Assembly: GCA_013396655.1 (NCBI GenBank)
Contig: WBMV01003263.1
Coordinates: 501,609-565,608, forward strand
Source: Campylorhamphus procurvoides
Lineage: Eukaryota > Chordata > Aves > Passeriformes > Dendrocolaptidae
Direction: 5' to 3'
DNA: 64,000 nt
Made by a program: the position numbers and the translations under genes. Below, in pieces: positions 49,440-61,900 of the stretch. Each line of letters opens with the position of its first letter. The first letter of the stretch is position 1. The notes under the pieces were generated by a model that made no database searches, was not told where the DNA came from, and saw nothing but the letters and a program-made list of their open reading frames with translations.

Positions 49440-52400
49440 AAGAAGTGAAGTGTGTGTTTTTAGAGAAACTTGCATGGTTTGCAGGGCTAGGTTTGGGGCT
49501 GCTGTTGGCAGTGGTGCATTTGCTTGTGTTCAGATCTTACGCTGGATTTGAGCTGTGTAATATAGAGACAGCTGGGATAAACTCAGGCTTAAGCTGTCTT
49601 AGGCTCAGCACTGGGAGAAGATTGCATAAAAAGACAGATTGATCACAAGATCCTGAGGAAGCAATTGAGAGTTGGGATTGTGACTGGTGCAGCTCTTACT
49701 CGGATGGGGATTAAAAATAAGGAAAAGAGATGGAAGAGTTCATGTCCTCGTTGAATTCTGTTGGGCTGCAATATTAGGAAAAACACTTCTATCAAAGGCA
49801 TATAGCTTATATGATTCATTTTGGTCTGGGTTTTCTTTCACCTATTTAATGGAAAGGCAACAGTCCCAATTTTCAACCCACACTAACAGCATTGTTCATT
49901 GCACTTCGTGAACAGGATTTCACCAGTCTTGGAAGACTTGAGAAGACATAAACTTCTATGAAACAGTAGAAACTGTAATATAAATACAATCTTTACAAAC
50001 TGCAGATTAAAGGCCCCAGAAATAAGAGAAATTAATATTAAACTTTAGCATACTGGTGTTTTTGTCAGTTCTGAACTGTTCATATGGCTTGATATCCATG
50101 AAGCTCTGTACTTCATAGAAATTTTTGCCATAAATTACTTTTTCATAAACAGTTTTTATTCCTGGCAACTAAGAATACATCAGAACCTTTCTCATAAAAC
50201 CAAATGTATTACTTATAATACTGCTGCATTGGTTTAAAGAGATTAAAAAGTGAGTACATGACATGATTGACTATTTAATTGGCTGTAATAGGAAACCTGA
50301 GCTTCATAGTTCCCAGCCTCATTTCTGCTTGCTCTTATGCTTTACAAGGCTTTTTAGTTATTACTATGAAGTTCAAATCATACTATTGTTTCAGCAATAT
50401 CCATTAATTTCCTTTCATGAAAGCTTGAAAAACATCTTGGAGCCTTAATGAATGTGTTTAAGTGCAATACCATGGACTGCTTTTACACCAATACTGAAAG
50501 TATTATTCATCCTGGTTTTTTAAATACAGCCAATTTTTTCAGATTATTGCACAATTAGTTGTGCTCTGTTTATGTAGATATGATATTTGTGTGTGCACCA
50601 AGTCATATTTCCAGCAGATACCATATGACCAATTGTCTACTTTGAAGACTTTCTTTAACATCAGAGGTCAATATCCCTCTTCTGTTGGAGGGTTTTGGAA
50701 ACAGAAAAAGCAGACTTTCCCCTACCCTTTTCTGTCCTTCAGTCTCCTTCGGTGACAGCCAGTCTCCTATTTCAGTTTAAAAAAAAATTCATATTGATTT
50801 GCTGCAAATTGATTCAAGTACTAGAAACATGTAAAGATTTGGTAAGTGTTTCAAAAATCCCTTACCAATCTGATGAGCTGGGAGCTCCAGTCTTCTTTTG
50901 GGGAAGTCTTGGCTGCAATACCCACACTTCCTCAGGGTGCTCAAGAAGCTGTTCCTAAGCCCACAGATGATGAGAAACTGTAGCTGAGCTGTATTAAACC
51001 TGCACATGCCTATGCATTCTCCTGTTGTTTTCCTGCAGAGAAGGACATTTGTCTCACCTTGAGGTTGATAGAACAGTTTTGTCTCACACAAAGTAGTTTC
51101 CTAAAATTCAAGACTTTGGTCTGCTTTACAATGTAAATATGTGAAATAGCCTTTCAGCATTCCTGTCTTACAGCACAGTGCAGAATAAGGGGGACTTTGT
51201 CTCTACAGAGCCTTTAGCACATTTTTTATAATGTAACAAAATCTATGCACCGCATCTGAAAACTGCTAAGAATGATGACAGTTTTGCCTCTGGCTCTGAG
51301 CCAAGCCTTTTGGCAACTTCACTGTTAAGGGATATGCAAGTGCTGGCTGAAAAATACAGAAAGATCATCACAACTTATCTTGACAAACTGTGTGAAGCCT
51401 TAAGACTTTCTGGTTGGTTCCAGCTACAGAGTTGAAAGGTCACATGTTCTTGCAGAGTGCAAATATAGTGCCAAAGGTTTATGTTAAGGCATATGGGCTC
51501 TTTTGTGTATTCAGGTTGGTCTGCAAAGCAACAGCAGAGGAGGGAACAGGGGTGTGTATGTGTGTTAGTACAGCAGACTGGATCGTGGCTGCAGAGGAGC
51601 AAGTTGGATTACTTTGCATCTTCCATTGAAGAAAAAATTGATTCTATTCTCTTGCTTGCAAATCTTCTTTCATAGGATTCTTGGTTGATATATTCCAATT
51701 TTTGTCTTAGGGGAGATGAAGGAACCAAAAGTGTGTCTGCTGCTGTCACAGTCAAGGCAGAAAAACATTTTCCTAACACAATGCTGGATTTCACTGTTGG
51801 GAGTCTGCTGGGCAGAGTGAGCTCTGGCAGGACCCCTCGTACTCCTCTGCCACCACTGAGGCCCCAACAGCAAATGAACATCTGCTGTTCCTTCAACATG
51901 AGCTAACAGCAGAAAGAGTTACAGGTATGTGCTTTCTCAAAGAAGCTTCAGCTTTCTGTGGTGCAAGGTGTTAGGTACTCATCTCTCTGCATGCAGTACC
52001 CAGTGTCCTTCTGCAACATCTTCTGCAAAGCTTACCCAGTAATTCCAGAGAAGAACTAACTCATTTTTGCTCATCACTAGTCTCTGAAAAGGTAATTGGC
52101 AGACAGAGTTTTTGAAAAGGAAGTTTAGAAGGTCCATTTGTTCGACAAAGTGTGCAATAGCATTTCTTCTCCTATTAAACCAATCTAGGATTTTGGGATC
52201 ACCTTGAAAATGCACCGTGGTGTGAGCTGATGCTCCTTTCTAGGCTGTAGCTCTCTATTGCAAGCCCTCTTCCACAGAGCAGATTAACTGCTCTATTTGT
52301 GAGTTTGCCTTGTAAAGCTGGTGGAACATGGTAACTTCCTGAAGATACTCTGCTCTCCTACTGTGTGCATATTTTGGGTTTGTTTTTAATGAGAGTGGTG

Positions 52401-53019
52401 GATTTTGAAATTTATGGTGTCAGAGTGATTTCTGCCTCTCAGAGGTAAGGCAAGGTATTGGCATATCTGACTGTCACATCTAGCTTCTTAAAAGACAAGT
52501 GTTTTGGAGGCCACAGAAATAGAGTTGCATCTGTTTAAAAATGGGAATGGCTATAAAATGCCAGAGGTATTGGAATGATGTCAAGCTCAGCATGGGAAGG
52601 CCCTTGTTGTAATAATTAAAATTTCCATCCATCTGTACAAATGAGAAGTTTGAGCAGTCTGCAAGGGCTGGTGTAGGAGATCTGACTTTGTCTGTTTGAA
52701 TTTGACAACCAATAGTGATTAACATTTTCCTAGTAAATTTAGAAGGCAAAATGTGAGCACATAAACCACTTGAAGAGCTGATGTTCCCTTACAGTGCTGC
52801 AAATACTAGGCTTGTGATTGCTTTATAAAATTTCTTCAGCTGTTTTCACTACTGATGGAAGTGATTATTTTAGGAATTCCTAAATTCTATTTTACCTAAA
52901 TTATGGCATCTTTTCAAGCTAAATCAAAAGCCCGCTTAAATGAAGGAAGCAGCTGTGTGTGCAGTTAGAAATTGGAAGGAGCCTGAGTAATTTGAAAGGT
53001 GAAAATATGTGAATTCTGG
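49440..53019. other. Unique DNA with reversed G/C strand bias
   Basis: This is the first part of a block running to about 54,080. Here G exceeds C on the + strand, whereas C exceeds G in the flanks I counted. The first few hundred bases are especially T/G-rich. No gene is seen. A - strand frame at 51,609-51,899 (96 codons) is unrecognised, and no repeat is identified in this part. Confidence 0.55.
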
Positions 53020-53125
53020 ACTCTGCTTTGGTCCAGGCAAGTCATGTAATTTCACTGGTATTTCCCAGATTATAAAAGACAAAATGAAGTAGAGGAGATA
53101 ATCAATATTTTACTGACTACCCAGG
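53020..53125 (+). mobile_element. MIR-like SINE relic
   Basis: GGTCCAGGCAAGTCATGTAA, then TATTTCCCAGATTATAAAAG, then GAGATAATCAATATTTTACT and CTACC follow the order and spacing of the MIR 3' half (GGGCAAGTCACTTAAC, TTTCCCCATCTGTAAAATGG, GATAATAATACTTACCTACC). It is diverged and without ends. Its orientation is opposite to the copies at 20.0 kb and 56.4 kb. Confidence 0.5.
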
Positions 53126-53573
53126 TACTAGAATGTTTATTAAGTGAAGTCACTGAGATGGAAACTATATGGAAGTGATGATGATATTAGGGTTGTCATT
53201 ATTAATAAGATTGTTGACTAGAACTGCCCTTTTTGATCAGCTGCTGCTTTATCCAAAGAGAAGCTTTTAACTGGGAAGAGTGAAGAGAGAGAGAATTTAT
53301 ATCCACAGATAGCACAAGACTAGCAACTTCTGGGCAGGCAGCAAAGCCTGTTGCATACACAGCCCGTTTGGGGACTGTAAAGCCATTAAATGCTGCAGTT
53401 AGGGCAGAGATTGTTTCGCAGAGGTAAGGTTCAGCTTCCACGGGGCATCTATCATGGCTAGATTTAACAGGGAAGCGAAGAAAAATAAAAAAAACCTTGC
53501 TGTCTCTGAGTTATTATGGAAAAGGGGTAAGGGGAGGGCTTGTGCTGCTGACAAGGGAGTGCTCTCTCTTGCT
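53126..53573. other. Unique DNA, nothing identified
   Basis: Mixed composition, with no gene, hairpin or known repeat seen between the MIR-like relic and the palindromic repeat. Confidence 0.6.
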
Positions 53574-53694
53574 GGACCCAGTCCTGCAGTACTCAGGCAA
53601 TGATTCCTTCCAAAACAGGCTGCAGTAATGATCCCATTGCAGTCAGTGGCAGATCTCCCACTGACGTTGGTGGAGGCAAGATTTCACCCTCAGG
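53574..53694. repeat. Palindromic CATTGACTTCAATG repeat, best copy
   Basis: GGACCCAGTCCTGCAGTACT, CAGGCAA, then ATCCCATTGCAGTCAGTGGC, AGATCTCCCACTGACGTTGG and AAGATTTCACCCT match the old amniote interspersed repeat (GGGCCCAATCCTGCA, ACTCAGGCAAAA, CCCATTGAAGTCAATGGGAG, TTTTGCC and its mirror). The internal mirror symmetry suggests a non-autonomous DNA transposon or foldback element; that is inference. The copy is about 120 bases and moderately diverged. Confidence 0.65.
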
Positions 53695-56407
53695 CTCTTG
53701 GAGAACTACTTGGAAATTTCTACAGGGAAATGTACGAAGAAGAAAGGAAGGAGCAGTGCTTGTAAATAAGAAGTTATACTCTATGGAAGATAGTAACTCC
53801 TACCTTTTCTCTGTGCAGAAAGCCTGTAATGTAACTCTAATGTAGGCTTTTTCCTTGCTATTTCCTCTTCTCTGCTGCAGGCCTTACCTTTTCCCAGGTA
53901 ATCCAAGTAACTCTACATGCCAACATTATGTTGCTTCAGCTGTGGGTGACTTCATGCAGACATAATAAAACACGAAGCAGGTTTTTGGGTCTTTTTCAGT
54001 TTGCAGACCTTAACTGCTCTTCATCAGAGAGGGAGATGTGGATAGTGTGGGGGAGCTTCCTCCATCGAGTTTACTTTTCCTAGTAACCTCTTGCAGACTC
54101 ACAAGTATTCCATAAGATCTGCAGAGGATGCATGGAGAGGGACACCAAGCTTCCACAGCCACTCTCTCATGTGCCAAACATGTCCTATGAATCCTATTCC
54201 TAACTATACTTAAAGCATCAATACCTTTGCAAAATAACACGTTTGTGTTTGATGTCACCAGCATTCACATTTACCAACTGATCCGTGCAGAATTCAAAAT
54301 TGTATTGAATTGCCTATTTCTCTTATACACCACAAGCCCTCATCTTCTCAATCACAACTCTGAATTTTCTCTAGAATAAAAAAACAAATGCCATTCATGT
54401 GTAAACGTGACATTCCAGGCTGCCAACCATCTCCTCACCTGCCCTAGCTTACAAAATAAGACTCTGACAGAAACCAAACAATTCCCTCACACAAAATTGA
54501 ACAAAAAGGTTTTCTAACATTAAACACAATCACATGATTATTACCTGCAAAAAAAATGAAAAAAGGTTATTTGAACATGCCAAAGCCAGCCCATACTACA
54601 CCTCTGAGACCTGTTACTTTTACATTTGGCCATCCTCTTCTAGCAGACTCAAACAGTAACACCAATGTAATAAATGCATAAACCACTAATTGTGGCTGAC
54701 TTCGCTAACACAGTTTAGCACAACTCCTCTTCCCAATTCAGCCTGTACCCTAAAGCTGAGGACCACAGAAAATTTAGCAAGAAACACAAAATCTCACTGT
54801 TGTGTTTTCAGACCTTAACCTTAGCAAACTTAAGTCCAGCCTTAAGGTGCTCAGACCATCAGCACTTGTGTTGAAGATAAACTGCCACATTCATCTGCAG
54901 GACCAGTTCTCATCCCACCCCAGGTGTTCCTTAAAGATACTGAAAGGAGCCTCTGCTCTTTGCTCACCCTTTCCTCACTACCACTGTTTCAATGCCTACA
55001 CCTGGAACAAATCTAAACACCCTCCTGCCAAAACTAGCTCTTGTGCCACACAAACTGCATCTGGAGGGGATTCAGCAAGAAACCAATTGTTCCCTTCTCA
55101 AGGGGAGAAAAGACAGCAGTTCTGACACCAGTCTAGAAGGAAAAAGGTGGCCTCACAGAGACTTTGATGAATTTGTCATTACTTCAGCCCTAAAGCAGGC
55201 AGCAAGTGTGAGATCCTGCCATGCTGACTGTTTAGAGGCTATGGCAATTCTCTGTGCATTTCCACAGCCTGCCAGGCCTTAGGCAGGATGATTAATAGCC
55301 CTCTCTCGCAGCAGTGTGAACGGGAAGATAAGGACAGTGACACATCACATCACATCCTAGATGCTGTTGGCCTTTGGAAAGTTATAAAATGCTGTGATTT
55401 CTTTCACCTGCAGGTAAGGCGTGTCAGCATCCCTGGCTCTAGTTAGAACCACAGTTACAGCTCCATGCTGACAAAAGATCCTTTAACAGTCTAGCAAAGC
55501 ACTGATCAGGGTGAGAGAGCTAAAAGGTCAATCGCCAACAAAGTCATAGATCTTTAATTTAAATTTTTAAAAAATAAACGATTTTTTTTAAATAACCTTT
55601 TTTTTTTTTTTAAAACACCTGAGCTGGTAGGACAGATCTGCCCTTTTAAGAACAGACTAAGAGCCTGTCATTTTGTCTCTGGTACATCCCTTCCTGATGG
55701 TAAAAAGCTCTGAACTCTACTAAATCTAAGCTCCTAAAGGCATCCTAATAACTAATAAAAGCAAGTCATTCATGCTATCCTCTAGAAAAATCAAGCCTGC
55801 TTTTACATGTCTTCCCTGCTCAGAAATTCTTGTACATTCAATTTGCATGCTTAATTAGCATCTCTGCCCTCATGCTGCACTGTTTACGAGAATCAGTCCT
55901 CATTACACAGCTGTGCATCTATATTTCCTCTACTTCTGAGTATACACTGTGCATTTTAATCCTTGAGAATCTGTTCGCTTGCTGGTTTGGGTGTGAGACA
56001 CACATACTTCAACACTTTGAAGTGCCAGCCTACCACCTTTGTATCTGTTTTGCTCAGTTATATTTATGATCCAGTTCCTGAAATTCCTTTCCATAAAGCT
56101 TTTCTGAAATACCTGAAATCCATCATAGCTTCACCTGTACAGCTGTGAAAAGCCTTTTGATCTTAGAAGTAGAAATGACCCTGGAAGCTCACACAAACTC
56201 AAAAGGGAACACATCAAGGGATAGAGGGCAGGGAAGCTGAAATGTGCAAGCTGTATCAAAAGAATTACTTTTTTTATTAGCACTTGTACCTGTTTTCTAC
56301 ACTTTCTATTTGGGCATGGATTTAGAGCACCTGTCTACCTGCAGCTCTGCTCAGCCTCCAGTGCCCTCTCTCTCACACACATGGCCCAGGCACACAAGGG
56401 AACCATC
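53695..56407. other. Unique DNA, bias returns to C-rich
   Basis: The strand composition switches back between about 54,050 and 54,130. The following kilobase is markedly A/C-rich on the + strand. A T14 run lies at 55,598-55,611 within A/T low-complexity sequence (55,550-55,615). Open frames are at most 107 codons and unrecognised. Confidence 0.6.
55598..55611. repeat. Poly-T run in A/T low-complexity patch
   Basis: Fourteen T, preceded by alternating A- and T-tracts from about 55,550 that could fold back on themselves. Confidence 0.9.
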
Positions 56408-56475
56408 ACCTTACAGATGGGGAATTGGGCAGACAAGGTGCTGGAAGAATTAGATCTCACACGAGTAATGCAGCA
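56408..56475 (-). mobile_element. MIR-like SINE relic, reversed
   Basis: CACCTTACAGATGGGGAATT, then GATCTCACACGAGTAATGCA match in order the reverse complement of MIR (TTTTACAGATGGGGAAACTG ... GGTCACACAGCAAGT). The middle is changed. Old, no ends visible. Confidence 0.45.
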
Positions 56476-58489
56476 ACCTATTACAAGAGGCAACTAAGAG
56501 TACCATTAACGTATTCTCCTATATTAGCTGTCTCTTTGTGTCTATAATGCATCAGTAAAAGTCGTTTGGGAAACAAATTTAACACAACCTGCAAATAGCC
56601 CAGATGCTGCTGATGAGACAACACTGGAGAATTTTGTGTGGCCAAGTCATCTGAGCAAGACTGGCAAACTAAGAAATAATCTTATCCCTTTTATAACCTA
56701 AGCTTAATACCTAACAATTTAAATTTGCCTTTTCTTCATCTGCTTACTCCTTGCATCTTCCTCACACAACAGATTTTTACTGGGACCCATGCACACACCA
56801 AGCCAGTGCCATAGCATGCCAAGGAACACCGCTCTTATCTGGCTGAAGCACATGTACAAAGAGGCTGCAAAAACTCTGGGGTGCTTTCCTGGAGGCACTA
56901 CTCATGACTCAATACAGATACTTCCACAGGGGTGGTCAGAAGGCCTTAGACTTCCCAGTTTTGTGACAGCACACTATTTCTGAACCTCTTCACACCCACA
57001 GTAAGGGCAGGCCCACATCATCACTTCATATCTTGTTGCTGCTATGTGTAAATGCTGACCTGCAACTATGTGCACCAATATTCTACTGTTTTTACATTAC
57101 GTACATTTTACATTTACTTGTTTATTTTTTTATGGATTCTTGACTATTCTAATATGCTTCAACCACTAATAAGAGACAGTATCATTTTAAGACAGGGCAT
57201 AGCAAATTTCTGGTCCATCGCAATACAGTCCCTGAATATTAAAACTTGGAAAACATTGAGTTAAATAGCATTAAAAAAATATTCATTCTCCATCTTCCAA
57301 TACACAAAGCCACAATATATGGCTATTTGTGCACTGGAATGCAAGGTGCATATTGCTGCAGTAAGGATGAGCTCTGTCAGAAATGACCAGCCTCTAAATT
57401 CTTTGATGATGAAGCCAAAGTCACTGAGCTGTTCAATAGAAAGTACAGTATAACACAAAACATGCACTGAGAACTGTATAATCACGAAGGACTGGTGTCC
57501 CATGGAAGGAGGAGGTTTACTGGCATTTCCTTGCCTAGGAGGAACACAGGCTCTGTTGAGGCTGCTCTGAAGATGTGACACAGCACAAGGGCAATGAATG
57601 GGTCAGACTCAACACCCATCCAGCCCAGACAGCAGATGGTCAGCAGCACACAGCTTGGTCTGGGTACACACTGAACTTTTCTCTAGTGTACACCTTCAGC
57701 TTTTAGAAATCCAGCGGTTACAGGCTCCCACCAAGATTGGGAAAAATGCATCTTTACAGAGACTTAAAGAATTTTCCATGCAGGGGTCTGTTATTGATGC
57801 TCTTGTTCCTTCGGCAAACAACAAAGTATGTTCCTCATGAGTAGCAGCACTTTTTAGACAATTAAAAGGCATGACCCCTGCCCCAAACTGTTTACAGTGG
57901 AATGAGAAAACACGGTAAAAGGCAAAGAACAAGAGAATTGATACAGCATAGTGTCAGGAGGGTACCTGCTTTCATGGTCCAAGCATCCTGCTGTTTCCAT
58001 CTGTTAAACCCCTGGCACAAGCCCTCAGGACCATGCCCACCCTCCTATCACCAACATGCCAGCATGGCAAGCCTAACTTTCACATGAATGATTCCCTTCT
58101 CTGAATCCCTCTTTTCCTCTGCTCGCAATGCTATTGTTCCCATAAGACCTCTTTACATATTAATAACCATTCATCCATTCATTCTGATTCCAGAAGGGAA
58201 ATACCAGCTACATAGAAACTGATAGAATGAGATTTTATTAACAGGTCTCAACATTTCACTCATGTTTCAAACTTCACCATGGTTTTTGAAACAAGTTGAA
58301 AAGAAAGTCTGGCACTCAGGAGATAGAGTAATATTTTTTTTTAGCAAGCTAAAGAGACATCTAGTTTGAAGAGAGTGTACTGAACAAGATATACCAAACA
58401 TTCCTTGATAAAACTTTAGTCAAAGCTATTCAGAAGGCCCAAAATCCTTGGATTTCCTCCAAGCAGGACAGAAGACTTAAGGAAGATGA
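56476..58489. other. Unique non-coding DNA, no gene seen
   Basis: AT-rich unique sequence. The 106-codon - strand frame at 57,261-57,581 is not recognised. No CpG cluster or RNA gene is seen. Confidence 0.65.
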
Positions 58490-58730
58490 TGGCGGGAGGA
58501 AAAGACGGTTGTGGGACCCACCCACCCAATTTAGGGAGGTGGGCCTAAGGTCAGCCCCGAGGGAAGTTCTGGGGGTGGGCAAATTTCAGGATGGATGTAT
58601 CCCATTACATACAACAATTAGCTAGTATTATAAAATTGTAAAAGCTATACTGTGCTAATGTTTATTGTGCACCTTAAAGCGCTTTAATTAAAGACTTGCT
58701 CTCTATCTTAACAATACCAAACTTGCCCAG
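58490..58730 (+). mobile_element. Candidate solo LTR of an endogenous retrovirus
   Basis: This segment stands out by composition. A GC-rich, CpG-bearing first part (to about 58,580) is followed by an AT-rich part with a TATAAAA at 58,629-58,635, an ATTAAA polyadenylation-type signal at 58,687-58,692, a CT-rich stretch and possible CA ends at 58,713 or 58,729. A possible TG start lies at 58,510. This order is that of an LTR promoter-R-U5. No gag, pol or env sequence adjoins it, so it would be a solo LTR. I cannot prove a target-site duplication (GAC is shared at 58,505 and 58,730, then the flanks differ). Confidence 0.35.
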
Positions 58731-58749
58731 ACAATTTTGCCTTGATTTT

Positions 58750-58954
58750 AGGCAATAGCTCTTCCCTCAGAGGGTGGTTGGGCACTGAACAGGCTCCCCA
58801 GGGCAGTGGTCACAGCACCAAGCCTGACAGACTACAAGTGTTTGCATGATATTCTCAGGCACATGGTGTGACTCTTGGGGACAATCCCGTGCAGGGCTAA
58901 GGGTTGGACTTGATGATCCTTATAAGCCCCTTCCACCTCAGCACATTCTCTGAT
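58750..58954 (+). mobile_element. CR1 LINE 3' UTR fragment
   Basis: A well-preserved, 5'-truncated CR1 tail. AGAGGGTGGTTGGGCACTGA, ACAGGCTCCCCAGGGCAGTG, CTCAGGCACATGGTGTGACT and GGTTGGACTTGATGATCCTT are diagnostic of the avian CR1 3' end, and it finishes in ATTCTCTGAT, the octamer-type terminus. This is the strongest clue that the window is avian. It starts within about 20 bases of the end of the candidate LTR. Confidence 0.9.
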
Positions 58955-61900
58955 AACGGCCACATAGACAGCAGCTTTACAGCCCTGTTCACTTCAACTG
59001 CTTGCATGAAATACAAACATTTATCAGTGCAGTTCTACACTTTTCCTGCCACCATCCTGCATCGTGACCCTAGTCACGCTATGAAAGAAACAGTATTTAG
59101 AGTTCAAACTCTCTGACCTGAGTATTTTTTTACCTGGTTGTAGAGCCCCATACTGTCTTATTTCTTTGCTCTTTCTATTGTTCTCTCTTTGGAAATGGAA
59201 CACTAATATATTTTCACCAATATTAAAGGTAAATCTATGTAAAAACAAATATCCAGTTCCTTATCACAAAGCAATTATGTCAGTTTCATGTCTCAGGTCC
59301 CCAGACAAATTTCCCATCTGATAATAAGACGAGGTAATTACTAGCCAAGGTCTGAGCATACACTTACACCATACTGTGCAAAACTATCATTCTGAATTGA
59401 GACGTTCTATTAAAAAAACCTACCCTTTTAAACTTAAAGCAAGTAGTTACCAGGACAAAATGGTTATTTAGGCAGCAAATCACATCTTCAATATTTTTTT
59501 TTAAATCATATGCTGTTGTGATTTTAAAAAACATAAGGTGGACACAAAAACAAATCCTGTCTACCAGTACATGAGATGCATGCATGTGGAAACACACATA
59601 TAATAACGAAAAGATTCAGTTACAGGTAAATATATTTTCCTCATATGAATCATTTTTATTAGCATCACTTAAAGCTTGAATAGATGGTACTTTCTTGTAT
59701 ATATTTGTAAGTAAAGGCTAGTATATTCTTTACAACTGTATTCCACCCTTCAGTAGCCTGCAGAGTTTATTTATTGGTTCATTAAGGTGACCACAAAAGC
59801 CACCTTCATTCTCACAGGCACTGAATTTACACAATTCTTTTCCACAGCTGGGGCTGTTCAGTCATGCCCCCCATGCTCCACCTTCAGTCCCACCAGACTG
59901 CTTCTTCCCCATTTCTTAAAGGCTGACTAACTTCTTTGACTTGATACCCAAAGATACCAATCCACTTACAAACCTGTGGGACCAATTCCATTCCATCTGG
60001 GAGTCACCAGACATTTAAAACTTGCCTTTCTGTGTTCAAAGCACTTCATTAACCTCCCCCCCCCACACCACACTACACTACCTGCTCTGTTGATTTTTCT
60101 CAGGAAGATTTTTCATTCTCCCTGCTCCAAACCACACTGCTTTTCTGCAACCAGATGGCAAAAAAAAACAAAACTCTTTCCCATTATTTCCAGCTTTTTC
60201 TATGTATACCTCTGCCTTGAACTATAAGACTATGAGAGAATGCTGTAGATGCTCTACAGAAACCAAGTTGCCTACATGCTCATACATGCATAGAACAACT
60301 TGACAATAAACAAACGTGTCTCTAGAGGACACCAGCATTTGCACTTCTGAAGAAATTATTTTCTATATTTAGACACCACTAGATTATGCTTTCATGCTTC
60401 AGTTCATGGAGAGGCCCAGAAAGACAAGGCCAGTCAATGTTTTCTTTAAGTTACTGACAGGTGATTTCAACTACAGTAGCTCTCACTGCCAAGCAACAGT
60501 TTGCAACTAAACTGTAAATAGATCTCACACCGTAAAACACACAAAGCGGACCACAAAGAAAGGTATGTGTTCAAGAAAGTTCCCCTTGAATATAAGCATT
60601 CCTTAGGCATGGGAAACAAACAAACAAACCCCACTTTGTCAATCACCTGTGCCTGGGAAGCATGGCAAGCCCACATTTTTTTTTATTCCTGCAGAATTTA
60701 AACTGTGCCTGCAAACCATGAGTTAATAACCGCAGTGAGTAAAAGTCAGGCAGTTTCCATTTGTTACCCAAGTGGTAACAAATGCAGGTGTTCTACCAGA
60801 AACTGCTGGTATCTCTAGTACCACCAGTGCTGCTGTCACCTTGTCGATAGAGCAAAACTGGAATGTCTACAATTCAGATCCACCAGGATCTGGCAACACT
60901 GCAGGGGGACAAAACATACAGAAATAAACAAAAACCACATCAATTTCAACTTGTGAGAACACAGAGCAGTAGGTAAGGGCAGACATAGGAAACACTGCAA
61001 AACAAGAAGCAGGAAGAGCAGCATATTTTCCCAAATTCTAGGGCTCGAAACCCACTCCCACTGACGCTGGCACTGCTGTCAGGAGGGGGGGAAGCAAAGT
61101 ACCTCTGCTTTGCCTCCAGCTTTCTAGCAGCATGTTCCCAACCCCTGCACTCTTCTAGCACAAGCATTTATGTAACTGTACAATGAGCTAGAAATAACTC
61201 AAATACACAATAACTAACTATGGATGGAGTCTCTCCAAGGTCAATGGATAAGAGCAGAGAAAAGAGGGATCGTTTCATCCTCCTCTGCAGTAGCTGAAGA
61301 AGGAAGTTAAAATGCCCAAATTGCAATCCAAGGGCATCTACACTGTCCTAACCATGCCATTTCTCCCTGGAGCTCCAACTCCAAAGCACCCTAACCACTG
61401 CCACTCTCCAACAGAGGTAATTTGTCATCTGTAAAATAGCCAAAAATATTGATTAGCCCTTTGCATTTAAAGGTTCAGAGCCCATTTTCAATGTTCAGCA
61501 TGCAAACATACTGCTTTCAGCTGAGCTTTGAGTCAGGACTTCTTTACAATAGAATGCATATGAAGAGTGATTGCATCTTCAATGGGGCTGTAAGCAACTG
61601 GAGACGAAGATACCTCTCTCTCTCCCTGAGACAACTAAGCAGTTGCCACCAAAGGAAACAAAAATAAATGAAAAATCAAAGTGCAATAACCTATGTTATT
61701 ACAGAGGTGAGCCTTTAACCTCTTCCTGACCTGCCCATCCCTTCTGACACTTAGCAGACAGCCAAAGCTTACAATGGAGGATTAGGGGAAAACTGCTTTT
61801 ATGCAAGTATTGACCACCAGGGTTCTGGGACACTGACTTTCATCATGGTCTCACAAGGCAGACAAACAGGTTTTGGAGCCACTCATACTTCATATCATCT

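Noticed and set aside
51272..51345. Possible C/D-box snoRNA (ATGATGA then CTGA boxes)
   Set aside because: Box spacing is wrong between the first pair and there is no terminal stem.
61425..61460. MIR-like string TCATCTGTAAAATAG
   Set aside because: Only about 15 bases fit, with no supporting blocks on either side.
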